A stretch of 64,000 nucleotides of DNA, from assembly GCF_000964225.1 (NCBI RefSeq), contig NZ_BAMZ01000003.1, forward strand, positions 62,001 to 126,000, given 5' to 3'. The notes beneath the pieces are model-generated. The model saw only the letters and a list, made by a program, of their open reading frames with translations, searched no databases and was not told the DNA's origin. Below are positions 8,342 through 17,411 of the stretch, one piece after another. Position 1 is the first letter of the stretch. Each line of letters starts with the position of its first letter. The translations under genes and the position numbers were made by a program. The DNA comes from Acetobacter syzygii (lineage in GTDB: Bacteria; Pseudomonadota; Alphaproteobacteria; Acetobacterales; Acetobacteraceae).

Positions 8342-11032
8342 TTACCCATTGGTGGGGCTGTCCGGCTCCTGCCCGGCCTGCTTGCGCAGGTCGTACAGAA
8401 TATCCAGCGCGGCCCTTGGGGTCAGACTATCCGGGTCAATCTCCATCAACCGTTTCTTTAACGTATTTTCGTATGGTGGGGGTAATGTCTTCTGTGTGTC
8501 AAAAAGCGGTAGTGGTTCGGGTATGGTATTTTCAGCACGTTCAAGTTCCCGCAACAGCCGCCCGGCCCGTTCCACCACACTTACGGGCACGCCTGCCAGA
8601 CGCGCCACATGCACACCCCAGCTTTTTTTTGCTGATCCTGCAAGCACTTCGTGCAAAAAAACGATCTGCCCGCGCCACTCGCGCACAGCCATGGTATGCA
8701 GGCACAAACGGGGCAGCGTGTCCACCAAACGCGACAGTTCGTGAAAATGGGTTGCAAAAATTGCACGACAGCGCACCGTTGAATGCAAAGCCTCCAGCAC
8801 GGACCATGCAATGGCCAACCCATCCAGTGTGGCGGTCCCGCGCCCTATTTCATCCACCACCACAAGCGAGCGCGGCCCTGCCTGGTTGAGAATGGCGGCG
8901 GTTTCGGTCATTTCCACCATAAAGGTGGAACGCCCGCGCGCCAGATCGTCCGATGCGCCCACGCGGGAGAAAAGCTGGTCCACAATACCAATCCGCGCCT
9001 GATCGGCCGCTATGGGAAAGCCCCCCTGCGCCAGAATAACGGCCAGAGCCGTCTGCCGCAGAAAGGTGGATTTACCAGCCATATTGGGCCCGGTCAGCAG
9101 CATAATCCGCCGCTCGGGGGCCAGCACACAACCATTGGGGGTAAAGCGTGCACCGGGCGGCAATGCCGCTTCCACCACAGGGTGGCGGCACCCTTCCAGA
9201 TGGAAGGATGTATCCTCGCACACATCCGGCCTGCACCACGTTCCCCCCGTGGCCAGCAGCGCACAGGACTGCAGCACATCCAGCACGGCCAGAGCCTGCG
9301 CCAGTTCCGGCAGTTCGCGCTCGGCCAGCACTTTGGCGGTCAGCGCCGCAAATACTATTTTTTCCCGCTGGGCAGCTTTTTCCGCTGCTTCGGTAATCCG
9401 CACATTCAGGCTGGCCAGTTCCTCCGTGGCAAACCGCGCCATACTGGCTGTGCCCTGACGCAGAATAAGGTCCGGATGATCTTTTAGCCGTGCACTTGCG
9501 GCCACCGGCACTTCCATGACGTAACCAAGCTGCGCATGGTGACGGATCTTCAGATTGGAAACTTCAAAACGGGTTGCATAATCACTTTGCAGGGCAGCAA
9601 TCAGGCGGCGGGAATTATCCCGCAATGTGCGGTGTTCATCCAGTTCCGCATCGTAGCCTGTAGCAATAACGCCGCCATCATCCAGCCGGGCGGGCAGGTC
9701 TTCCGCCAGTGCCGTGTGCAGCTCCGCCTCCAGATCACGGGCCGCACCCAAGCACCCTATGGCCTGCACCAGAATTGCCGGGAGCTGTGCTTCCGGCTGG
9801 CCCGGAACCGGCTGCGCCAGACTATGGGCCGCCTCCCGCGCAGCTACCAGCCCGTCGCGTATGCCAGCCATATCGCGCGGCAAGCCACGCCCGAGGGAAA
9901 GCCTGCCCAGCGCACGTGCAATATCCGGGGCTTTTTTGAGCGATTCACGCAAGGCGGTTGCGCGGGCCGTGTGCTCCTTAAGCCACCACCATCCATCCTG
10001 CCGTGCCCTTATGGCCTCCACCTGCGTCAGGGGGGATGCCAGCCATTCCGCCAGCATCCGGGCTCCTGCGGCGCTGACTGTCCGGTTCATGGCAGTAAAC
10101 AGAGTGTGCTCCACCCCTCCATCCCGCGCACGCAGAATGTCCAGACTGGCGCGGGTTGCCGGGTCTATGCCCAGCACACCGCTCTGACTTTGCGGAACAG
10201 GGTGCGCCAGACGCGGCAGCTTGCCAGCCTGACTACGGCGCACGTAGTCAACCGCCATGGCTGCGGCAATACTCTCCTCATCCGAGAAGGTGCCAAACGC
10301 TTCAATGCTAGCCACATCAAAGGCCTGCGCCAGACGCTGCCTGGCACTCTGTGGCGCAGGTAATGTGGCCTCCGGTGCACGCCGGGCCTCGTAATCCCCC
10401 AGTTCGGTATCGGCCATGGTCAGAATTTCCGCAGGGTCCAGCCGCCCGAGCAGGGCTGGCAACGCCTTGGCGGGAAGAGATGCCGTTTCGAACAGACCTG
10501 TGGACACATCAATCCACGCCGCACCCAACACGCTCCCGGCATCGGGCTGCGCCTCTTTTTTGCGCTTGCCTTTTGTTGCGTCCGGCGAACAGACCAAGGC
10601 TAAAAGCAGGTTGGAACGCCCCGGTTCCAGCAACTCATCCTCGGTTAATGTGCCCGGGGTCACAACCCGCACAATGCCACGTGCCAATGGCCCTTTGCTG
10701 GCAGGTCGCCCCTTGCGGGGGACCTCGGTCTGTTCTGCCACGGCCACCCGGAACCCCCGGCGAATCAGACGTGAGAGGTACGCAGGGGCCGCAGCAACCG
10801 GCACACCGCACATGGCTATGGGCTCCCCCCCATGGTTGCCACGGGCAGTCAGGGCAATATCCAGCGCGGCGGCGGCCGCTACGGCATCATCAAAAAATAG
10901 TTCATAAAAATCACCCATCCGAAAAAACAGAAGGGCTTCAGGATTTTCCGCCTTAAGCGTGAACCATTGCGCCATAGCGGGCGTGGCGCCATCGGGAGAG
11001 ATACGTGTCATACCTGCATCATAAAGCGACAT
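8342..11032 (-). CDS. mutS: DNA mismatch repair protein MutS
   Basis: 896-aa mismatch-recognition ATPase. The mismatch-binding loop FFRMGDFYELFF is at about residues 36-47, and the C-terminal ATPase has Walker A GPNMAGKST, an ST..VEM segment and Walker B VVVDEIGRGTATLDG. The size matches MutS1 (about 850-900 aa). The next in-frame ATG at 11011 is an alternative start; neither has a strong Shine-Dalgarno. It is followed by glnD on the same strand. Confidence 0.96.
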   Translation of the reverse strand: MSLYDAGMTRISPDGATPAMAQWFTLKAENPEALLFFRMGDFYELFFDDAVAAAAALDIALTARGNHGGEPIAMCGVPVAAAPAYLSRLIRRGFRVAVAEQTEVPRKGRPASKGPLARGIVRVVTPGTLTEDELLEPGRSNLLLALVCSPDATKGKRKKEAQPDAGSVLGAAWIDVSTGLFETASLPAKALPALLGRLDPAEILTMADTELGDYEARRAPEATLPAPQSARQRLAQAFDVASIEAFGTFSDEESIAAAMAVDYVRRSQAGKLPRLAHPVPQSQSGVLGIDPATRASLDILRARDGGVEHTLFTAMNRTVSAAGARMLAEWLASPLTQVEAIRARQDGWWWLKEHTARATALRESLKKAPDIARALGRLSLGRGLPRDMAGIRDGLVAAREAAHSLAQPVPGQPEAQLPAILVQAIGCLGAARDLEAELHTALAEDLPARLDDGGVIATGYDAELDEHRTLRDNSRRLIAALQSDYATRFEVSNLKIRHHAQLGYVMEVPVAASARLKDHPDLILRQGTASMARFATEELASLNVRITEAAEKAAQREKIVFAALTAKVLAERELPELAQALAVLDVLQSCALLATGGTWCRPDVCEDTSFHLEGCRHPVVEAALPPGARFTPNGCVLAPERRIMLLTGPNMAGKSTFLRQTALAVILAQGGFPIAADQARIGIVDQLFSRVGASDDLARGRSTFMVEMTETAAILNQAGPRSLVVVDEIGRGTATLDGLAIAWSVLEALHSTVRCRAIFATHFHELSRLVDTLPRLCLHTMAVREWRGQIVFLHEVLAGSAKKSWGVHVARLAGVPVSVVERAGRLLRELERAENTIPEPLPLFDTQKTLPPPYENTLKKRLMEIDPDSLTPRAALDILYDLRKQAGQEPDSPTNG

Positions 11033-11045
11033 TGTGTGGGAGCAA

Positions 11046-12962
11046 CTACCCGGATGACTTTGCCTGCACAGCCTGCTCCAGCCATTGTGCTGCGGCTGCG
11101 AGCGGCTGGAGCCAACTGGCTTTTCCCCCTACCGGAGCCGGCTGCCGGGCAATCTGCACGGAGGGATACCATACACTGCGCTCCAGCGCACCGGGGGGCG
11201 TGCCAGCCACCACAGACCCGCCCCCCCAGCGCCAGTCCCCGCCATAACGGTTCAAAAGCAATGCGGGCTTACCCATAAGGCCAGCCAGATGGATGACCAT
11301 GGTATCCACACTGACCACCACATCCAGACTGGCCATAACGCGCGCCATGGCCAGCAGGTCACCCTCTGGCAGGGGCAATACCGGTATGGGAACAGTCAAA
11401 AAATCAGCGCACGGTTGCAGGGCCTGAAAGCGAACACCCCTCACCCCTGCCAAATGCCTGAGCAAACCCGGAGCGATGGAACGCCGCAGATCAAACTGGT
11501 AGCGGGGATTGCCTGCCCAGCATAACCCCACCAGCACACTTTTGGACCTGACGGGTTTTGTCGGGTTTGCACCCCATGCCCCCTCCACCTGCCAAGCCCA
11601 TGGCCCGGCCATGTCCAGCACATAAGGCAGACTTAACAAGCTACACCGCACATCGGCCATGGCGGCCTGCTCGGGCGTACACAGGCTTACACGCCCGTGC
11701 CACCGGGGCAGCAGGCATTGCACCAGACGCTGCATGGTTTGTGGCACCAGCAGGTTAATGGGGGCTTTTTGGACCGCAGCATCCACATACCGCAGGAATT
11801 GCAGACTGTCCCCCAACCCCTGCTCCGCATAGAGCAGCACCGTTTTTGCCGTGGTCGTACCATCCCATTCCGGCAAGGATGCTACGCGTAAGGGCGGCGC
11901 AAGCAGGGTCTTGCGTGCTTCAAACAGAGCCCACCCCTGCGCAAATCTGCCCGTCGCAAGGCAAAGGGTTGCAAGGTTCAGCGTAGCACGTGCCTTATCC
12001 TGCGTAGTGGCGGCATAGTGCATGGCCTGCACAAACAGTGCCTCGGCCTCCTCCCTCCGCCCCAAGTCCATCAGCACCGTGCCGTAATTCAGGGCCAGAC
12101 GGGCATCAGATGGCTGCAACCTGTAAGCAGTTGCCAGTTCGGCCTCCGCCATATGCAAGTCGCCCTGCGCCAAACACACCAGCCCAAGGTTTGCACGCGT
12201 CTGCACCACAGCCGGTGCCAATGCTGCGGAGGAGCGCAAGGCAGATTCTGCCTCCCCATAGCGCTGCTGGGCAAACAGGGCGGCACCATGGTTGGCCAAA
12301 GCCTGTGCATTATCGGGCATGGCCTGCGCCACAATGGCAAAATGCGGCTCGGCCTGCGCAAGACGCCCGGCCTGTTCCAGCACCATGCCGTGCAGGTTAT
12401 GCGCAGCTACAGCCTCTCCCCCCAGCGCAAGTGCTCTGGCGGACACGACGGCAGCATCCTCCGCACGGCCATGCCGGGCCAAAAACGCGGCAAGGGTCAT
12501 ATGCCGCACCTGCTCCAGCGGGCGCAGGGCCAGAGCTTTTTTTAATGCCTGCTCGGCTTCATCCAGACGGCCCATTTTCTCCATAATCTGGGCCATGGCA
12601 TCCTGCGCACGGGGGTCCTGCGCACGGGGGTCCTGCGGTGTGCTCAGAACAACCACATTCACTGCGGCACGCGCTTCCTCCACATGCCCCAGTTCCAGCA
12701 GGGCCAAACCTAATGTGAGATAGAAAAAAGGTTCCGCGCCAAGGCCAACAGCCTTGCTTGCAAGTGCGACTGCAACGGCCGCTTTTCCACCCGCCCGCGC
12801 AACACAGGCCATGGCGTGCCATGCCTGTGCATCCTCAGGATTATGGCGCAAATGCGTGCGCAAAAGGGATTCGGCCTGCTCGGCATCCCCCCTTGCAAGG
12901 CAGGACAATGCCAGATCGGCCGTGGGGGATGGCTGGGTATATTCCGCTTTTTTGTCGCCCAT
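11046..12962 (-). CDS. TPR-repeat protein with C-terminal glycosyltransferase-like domain
   Basis: 638-aa protein built from about ten tetratricopeptide repeats (roughly residues 15-360, recurring A..N.G..L...GR..EAE pattern) and a C-terminal domain (about 370-630) that resembles GT9/SPINDLY-type domains attached to TPR arrays, with LLYAEQGLGDSLQFLRYV and VVSVDTMVIHLAGLMGKP. By analogy it may glycosylate proteins or surface glycans, but this is inference. The start is revised from 13046 to ATG 12962: a GGGG stretch precedes it, and the longer form would leave only about ten bases to the divergent carboxypeptidase gene. A 15-base tandem duplication adds a DPRAQ repeat in the TPR region. Confidence 0.8.
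   Translation of the reverse strand: MGDKKAEYTQPSPTADLALSCLARGDAEQAESLLRTHLRHNPEDAQAWHAMACVARAGGKAAVAVALASKAVGLGAEPFFYLTLGLALLELGHVEEARAAVNVVVLSTPQDPRAQDPRAQDAMAQIMEKMGRLDEAEQALKKALALRPLEQVRHMTLAAFLARHGRAEDAAVVSARALALGGEAVAAHNLHGMVLEQAGRLAQAEPHFAIVAQAMPDNAQALANHGAALFAQQRYGEAESALRSSAALAPAVVQTRANLGLVCLAQGDLHMAEAELATAYRLQPSDARLALNYGTVLMDLGRREEAEALFVQAMHYAATTQDKARATLNLATLCLATGRFAQGWALFEARKTLLAPPLRVASLPEWDGTTTAKTVLLYAEQGLGDSLQFLRYVDAAVQKAPINLLVPQTMQRLVQCLLPRWHGRVSLCTPEQAAMADVRCSLLSLPYVLDMAGPWAWQVEGAWGANPTKPVRSKSVLVGLCWAGNPRYQFDLRRSIAPGLLRHLAGVRGVRFQALQPCADFLTVPIPVLPLPEGDLLAMARVMASLDVVVSVDTMVIHLAGLMGKPALLLNRYGGDWRWGGGSVVAGTPPGALERSVWYPSVQIARQPAPVGGKASWLQPLAAAAQWLEQAVQAKSSG
12601..12637. repeat. 15-bp tandem repeat inside the TPR gene
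   Basis: The unit TCCTGCGCACGGGGG occurs twice without change (12601-12615 and 12616-12630), followed by a 7-base partial copy. The unit is five codons long, so the frame is kept and gain or loss of a unit would only alter one inter-helix linker by five residues. Confidence 0.9.
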
Positions 12963-13066
12963 ACTGCCCCAAGCACCCCTGTTTTGCGGCTCAACCCTGT
13001 TTTGCAGGCGCGTTTGCACGAACAGAGACTTTTCGTGCGCCTGCATGATGCTGTACCATGTGGGTT

Positions 13067-14572
13067 ATGAATAAAGCCTATCTTTCCCTCGAACGCCACT
13101 TTGCGCGCCTGTCCTCCCTCAATGATGCCCTTGGCATTTTAGGGTGGGACAAGGAAGTTATGATGCCCTCTGGCGCAGCCGAGCGCAGGGCGGAAAATCT
13201 GGCCATGCTGGAAGGGCTGCGGCACGAAATTCTGACAGCCCCCGTTATGGCAGATCTGCTGGCCGAGGCCGATGCTGGCAATGACCTCTGGCGCGCTGCC
13301 AATCTGGAGCAGATGCGCAGGCAACACCGGCAGGCCACCGCCCTGCCCGGTGATCTGGTGGAAGCCTCCGCACAGGCGACCTCCCGCTGCGAAATGGCAT
13401 GGCGTACCGCACGGGAAGAAAGTGATTTTAAAAGCCTTGAACCCCATCTGGCCGAAGTTCTGCGCCTGACGCGTGAGACAGCCATAGCCACCGGGCAGGC
13501 CATGGGCCTGACCCCGTATGATGCCCTGCTGGACAGTTTTGACCCCGGCACACGGCAGACAGACATTGACCCCATATTTACGTCTCTGGCCTCCAGCCTG
13601 CCAGAATTGATTGGAACGGTTCTGGAGCGGCAGAACAACCTGCCCGCAGCAGACCAGCCCATTGGTCCGTTCCCCATTGCACGGCAGGAGGCACTTGGCC
13701 GCCGCCTGATGCAGCATATGGGGTTTGATGTAACCCGTGGCAGGCTGGACGTGAGCACCCACCCATTCTGCGGCGGAGCCACACACGATGTACGCCTGAC
13801 CACCCGCTATGTGGAGGCCGACTTTATTCCCGCCATGATGGGGGTACTGCACGAAACGGGACATGCCCTATACGAAATGGGACTCCCTGCCGAATGGGCC
13901 AGCCAGCCCGTTGGCCAGTCTGGCGGCATGACACTGCACGAAAGCCAGTCCCTTCTGATGGAAATGCAGTTCTGCCGCTCCCGCACTTTTGCAAACTGGC
14001 TGGCTCCGCAGGTCCGCACAGCTTTTGACATAGCGGATGGCACCCAGGGGTGGGATGCCACAAGCCTGCACCGACACCTGACCCATGTTGAACCCGGCTT
14101 TATTCGTGTTGATGCGGATGAGGTCACATACCCCGCCCATATTCTGGTACGTTACGAACTGGAAAAAGCCCTTATCTCCGGCGATCTGCCCCTGTCCGAC
14201 CTGCCTGCGGCCTTTAACAACCGCCTCCACGCCCTGCTGGGGCTGCACGTACCGGACGACAGACGCGGCTGCCTGCAGGATATTCACTGGCCTGCGGGCC
14301 TGTTCGGTTACTTCCCCTGCTATGCGCTTGGCGCCATGACAGCCGCACAGTTGCGCACGGCTGCCTGCGCTGCAGACCCAACCATTCTGCCCGCTATTGG
14401 GCAGGGCAACTTTACCCCCCTGCTGGCATGGTTACGCCAGAATGTACATGGCCGCGCACGCAGCGCCACCATGCCGCAGATTGTGCGCGATGCAACCGGC
14501 AAACCACTGGATGCCACGGCCTACCTGACCCACATCCACCGCCGTTACATTGACTGCGCGCCCGATGCCTGA
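13067..14572 (+). CDS. M32 family carboxypeptidase (Taq-like)
   Basis: 501-aa cytoplasmic zinc carboxypeptidase that removes C-terminal residues from peptides. The zinc motif HETGH is at residues 262-266, in GVLHETGHALYEMGLP, followed by the family segment MTLHESQSLLMEMQ. The length is normal for the family (about 490-510). Start ATG 13067 follows GTGGGTT; an in-frame ATG nine bases earlier is possible. It is divergent from the TPR gene, so the stretch 12963-13066 should hold both promoters. Confidence 0.93.
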   Translation: MNKAYLSLERHFARLSSLNDALGILGWDKEVMMPSGAAERRAENLAMLEGLRHEILTAPVMADLLAEADAGNDLWRAANLEQMRRQHRQATALPGDLVEASAQATSRCEMAWRTAREESDFKSLEPHLAEVLRLTRETAIATGQAMGLTPYDALLDSFDPGTRQTDIDPIFTSLASSLPELIGTVLERQNNLPAADQPIGPFPIARQEALGRRLMQHMGFDVTRGRLDVSTHPFCGGATHDVRLTTRYVEADFIPAMMGVLHETGHALYEMGLPAEWASQPVGQSGGMTLHESQSLLMEMQFCRSRTFANWLAPQVRTAFDIADGTQGWDATSLHRHLTHVEPGFIRVDADEVTYPAHILVRYELEKALISGDLPLSDLPAAFNNRLHALLGLHVPDDRRGCLQDIHWPAGLFGYFPCYALGAMTAAQLRTAACAADPTILPAIGQGNFTPLLAWLRQNVHGRARSATMPQIVRDATGKPLDATAYLTHIHRRYIDCAPDA

Positions 14573-14732
14573 TGCCCCTGCCGCCATGCTGCTGGCCTGC
14601 TCCGGCCAGCCCCTGCGCAGTTCTACGGCACAGCCGCCCTGCGCAGAAGGCGTTTGCACGACCGCTCCATCGGGCAGAAACTCAGGCACTCATTCTTCTG
14701 CCTTTGCGTTATCAACCGGGTCTCTTCCGCGC

Positions 14733-15881
14733 ATGACTGTTCCCAAACTCCGCCCATTCTCCCTCCGCCATGCAACTTTTGGTCTGCTGGCGGGCCTGTT
14801 GGCACTCCCGCTTGGCAGTAGCCCTTCATGGGCGTTGCATATGCCCAAGGTTGCGGAACTCCCTGCCAGTGCGCTCCAGCCTTTTATGCAATCCAACACC
14901 CAGATCTGGGATGCCGTTCTTGTGCTGCCAGATGGCCGGATGCTGCTTGAAGCCCCGGCATGGCTTGGCAACACTGGGCCTCAGCTTTTTGTGCGCAGCA
15001 CCAGCGGAGAGCTGGCACCATGGCCGGACGCTCAGTGGAACGCCCCCCAAGGCGATGCGGACAAACGCTTTATTGCCCTTGGAGGCCTGACCCGAACAGC
15101 GGACGGGCACATATGGGTGCTGGACAGCGGCGTACCAAACCGCAAAAAGCCCGCTACCGCTGCCCCCAAACTGGTTGAAATTGATCCGACTGACAACAAG
15201 GTGCTCCGGGTTGTACCGGTGGCTCCGCAAGCCCTGCGCCCCACCAGCATCCTGTCCGGCATTGCGGTACATGGCAGCACAGCCTATGTGCCGGATTCAG
15301 GCGTTGCGGGCCTTTTGGTCATCGATATTCCTTCCGCCACGGCAAAGCGCTTTCTGGACCACCACCCGGACCTGATTGCCAGCCGCCCGATTGTGACACC
15401 CGAAGGCCCGGTACGCGACAGCACGGGCCATTATGCCGCAGTGGATGCCAGCATGGTTGCCGTAAGCCCCGATGGATCGTGGCTGGTGCTACAGGCTCCG
15501 GGGCAGTACCTGTCCCGCGTGTCCACCGCCATATTTACGGACCCGGACATAACACCCGCAGCTTTTGAGGAAAGTGTGACGCAATGGTTCAAAACCCCAT
15601 CGCTGGGCGGTATGACCATTGATAATGATGGCACCCTGTACTGGTCGGACATCACAACATCGAGCATTCTCAGCTACACAACAGGGCGTGTTCCGCGCAG
15701 GCTCATTACCGACCCGCGCCTGCAATGGCCAACCACACCGGGGCTGGATGGGCATGGCCATCTGTTTGTTTCCGCCAGCCAGATCAACCACAGCACGGCT
15801 TTTGGCGCGCCTGCCCCTTCCATCAGATGGCCGATCACAATTTACGAGCTAACCCTGCCGACCACACCACCACAGCACTAG
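14733..15881 (+). CDS. Exported Yellow/major-royal-jelly-family beta-propeller protein
   Basis: 382-aa protein with a clear signal peptide (FGLLAGLLALPLGSSPSWA, about residues 13-31) and a predicted beta-propeller body of the MRJP/Yellow family. Family-like parts include IDIPSATAKRFLDHHP, APGQYLSRVST, and WFKTPSLGGMTIDNDGTLYWSD. It probably acts in the periplasm; its ligand or reaction is unknown, although related propellers include lactonases and amine binders. The frame is open from 14550, but ATG 14733 is chosen because it places the signal peptide at the N-terminus. The 160 bases after the carboxypeptidase stop hold no other recognisable gene. Confidence 0.82.
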   Translation: MTVPKLRPFSLRHATFGLLAGLLALPLGSSPSWALHMPKVAELPASALQPFMQSNTQIWDAVLVLPDGRMLLEAPAWLGNTGPQLFVRSTSGELAPWPDAQWNAPQGDADKRFIALGGLTRTADGHIWVLDSGVPNRKKPATAAPKLVEIDPTDNKVLRVVPVAPQALRPTSILSGIAVHGSTAYVPDSGVAGLLVIDIPSATAKRFLDHHPDLIASRPIVTPEGPVRDSTGHYAAVDASMVAVSPDGSWLVLQAPGQYLSRVSTAIFTDPDITPAAFEESVTQWFKTPSLGGMTIDNDGTLYWSDITTSSILSYTTGRVPRRLITDPRLQWPTTPGLDGHGHLFVSASQINHSTAFGAPAPSIRWPITIYELTLPTTPPQH

Positions 15882-15947
15882 GCAGTGCCTTAATTTATCG
15901 CACAAGGCCACTTCGCGGCATTCGTCATTCAGGATATAAACGCCCTC

Positions 15948-17348
15948 ATGCACTACATTTCCACACGCGGGAATGCTCCCGTCCTTTCTTTTTCCGATGT
16001 TCTGCTGACAGGCCTTGCCGAAGATGGCGGACTGTACCTGCCACAAACATGGCCCGAGTTCTCGCTGGCTGACTGGCAGGCCATGCGCGGCTTGCCCTAC
16101 CCGGAACTGGCCGCGCGTATTCTGGCCCGCTTTACCGCTCCGGACATTGACGAGGACACGCTTAAAACCCTGTGCGCCAAAGCCTATGCGGGTTTTGACC
16201 ATCCGGCCATTGTGCCGCTGACACAGGTTGAAGACGGGCTGTTTGTGCAGGAACTGTTCCACGGACCTACCCTTGCCTTCAAGGATATGGCCATGCAGGT
16301 TCTTGGCCAGCTTTTTGAACATGTATTGACCCAGCGTGACGACCACGTGACCATCGTAGGTGCCACATCGGGAGATACCGGTTCTGCTGCCATCGAGGCC
16401 TGCCGTGGTCGCAAACGCCTGTCCGTTATCATTCTGCACCCCAAGGGTCGCACATCCGAAGTGCAGCGCAGGCAGATGACCACCGTGCGTGAACCCAACG
16501 TGACCAATCTGGCCGTGGAAGGCACGTTTGATGATTGCCAGGATCTGGTCAAAAGCCTGTTTGCGGATATTCCCTTCCGGCGGGAAATGCACCTTTCTGC
16601 GGTCAACTCCATCAACTGGGCACGTATTGCTGCACAGATCCCCTACTACGTTCATGCAGCCCTTGCTCTGGGTGCGCCTGAGCGCGAGGTCTCGTTTGCT
16701 GTTCCCACGGGTAATTTTGGCAACATTCTGGCTGCATGGGCTGCACGCAAAATGGGGCTGCCTATCCGCCAGCTCTGCGTCGGTTCCAACCGTAACGATA
16801 TTCTGACCCGGTTCCTCAACGCCAATGACATGACGATTAAAGGCGTAGTGCCTAGCCTGTCCCCTTCCATGGACATTCAGGTTTCCTCCAACTTTGAACG
16901 TCTGCTGTTTGAACTGCTTGGGCGCGATGCCGCTGCCTGCGCACGGACCATGACCGGCTTCCGCAGCACCGGGCACATGGATGTACCGGCAGAAGTCTGG
17001 CAGAATGCGCGCACCCTATTCTCCGGTCTGGCACTGGATGATACCCAGACCGAGGCCGAAATCCGCACCCTGCACCAGCGCTCCAACTATATGGCCGACC
17101 CCCATACGGCCATTGGCATTGCCGCAGGCCGTCGCTTCCGCCAGCCGGGCATTCCCATGGTCGCTGAGGCCACGGCCCACCCTGCCAAATTCCCCGATGC
17201 CATGGTCGCGGCTACGGGTATTCACCCCGCATTGCCCGTGCATCTGGCTGACCTGTTTGAACGTGAAGAGCGTTACCGCACCGTACCCGCAACCGAAAAC
17301 GCCATTAAGGATGCGGTCCGCGCAGCGGTCCTGTCCAACGCAGGCTGA
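15948..17348 (+). CDS. thrC: Threonine synthase
   Basis: 466-aa PLP enzyme that converts O-phosphohomoserine to threonine. The N-terminus MHYISTRGNAP and the PLP-lysine region FHGPTLAFKDMAMQ are diagnostic, with the phosphate-binding segment GATSGDTGSAA following. The length is typical for the proteobacterial long form. A rho-independent terminator lies about 20 bases downstream, before the M16 peptidase gene. Confidence 0.97.
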   Translation: MHYISTRGNAPVLSFSDVLLTGLAEDGGLYLPQTWPEFSLADWQAMRGLPYPELAARILARFTAPDIDEDTLKTLCAKAYAGFDHPAIVPLTQVEDGLFVQELFHGPTLAFKDMAMQVLGQLFEHVLTQRDDHVTIVGATSGDTGSAAIEACRGRKRLSVIILHPKGRTSEVQRRQMTTVREPNVTNLAVEGTFDDCQDLVKSLFADIPFRREMHLSAVNSINWARIAAQIPYYVHAALALGAPEREVSFAVPTGNFGNILAAWAARKMGLPIRQLCVGSNRNDILTRFLNANDMTIKGVVPSLSPSMDIQVSSNFERLLFELLGRDAAACARTMTGFRSTGHMDVPAEVWQNARTLFSGLALDDTQTEAEIRTLHQRSNYMADPHTAIGIAAGRRFRQPGIPMVAEATAHPAKFPDAMVAATGIHPALPVHLADLFEREERYRTVPATENAIKDAVRAAVLSNAG

Positions 17349-17369
17349 TTACAGACCCTCCCCAATCGC

Positions 17370-17399
17370 AGGGCCGCCCGGTTGGCGGCCCTGATGTTT
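17370..17399 (+). terminator. Rho-independent terminator after thrC
   Basis: A perfect 9-bp stem, AGGGCCGCC (17370-17378) with GGCGGCCCT (17384-17392), has a five-base loop and is followed by GATGTTTTT. It sits only about 20 bases before the next start codon, so it would attenuate rather than fully separate the two genes. Confidence 0.75.
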
Positions 17400-17411
17400 T
17401 TCAGGACGAGA

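Noticed and set aside
15849-16976. 375-codon open frame on the minus strand
   Set aside because: Antisense shadow of thrC, with no domain and no Shine-Dalgarno.
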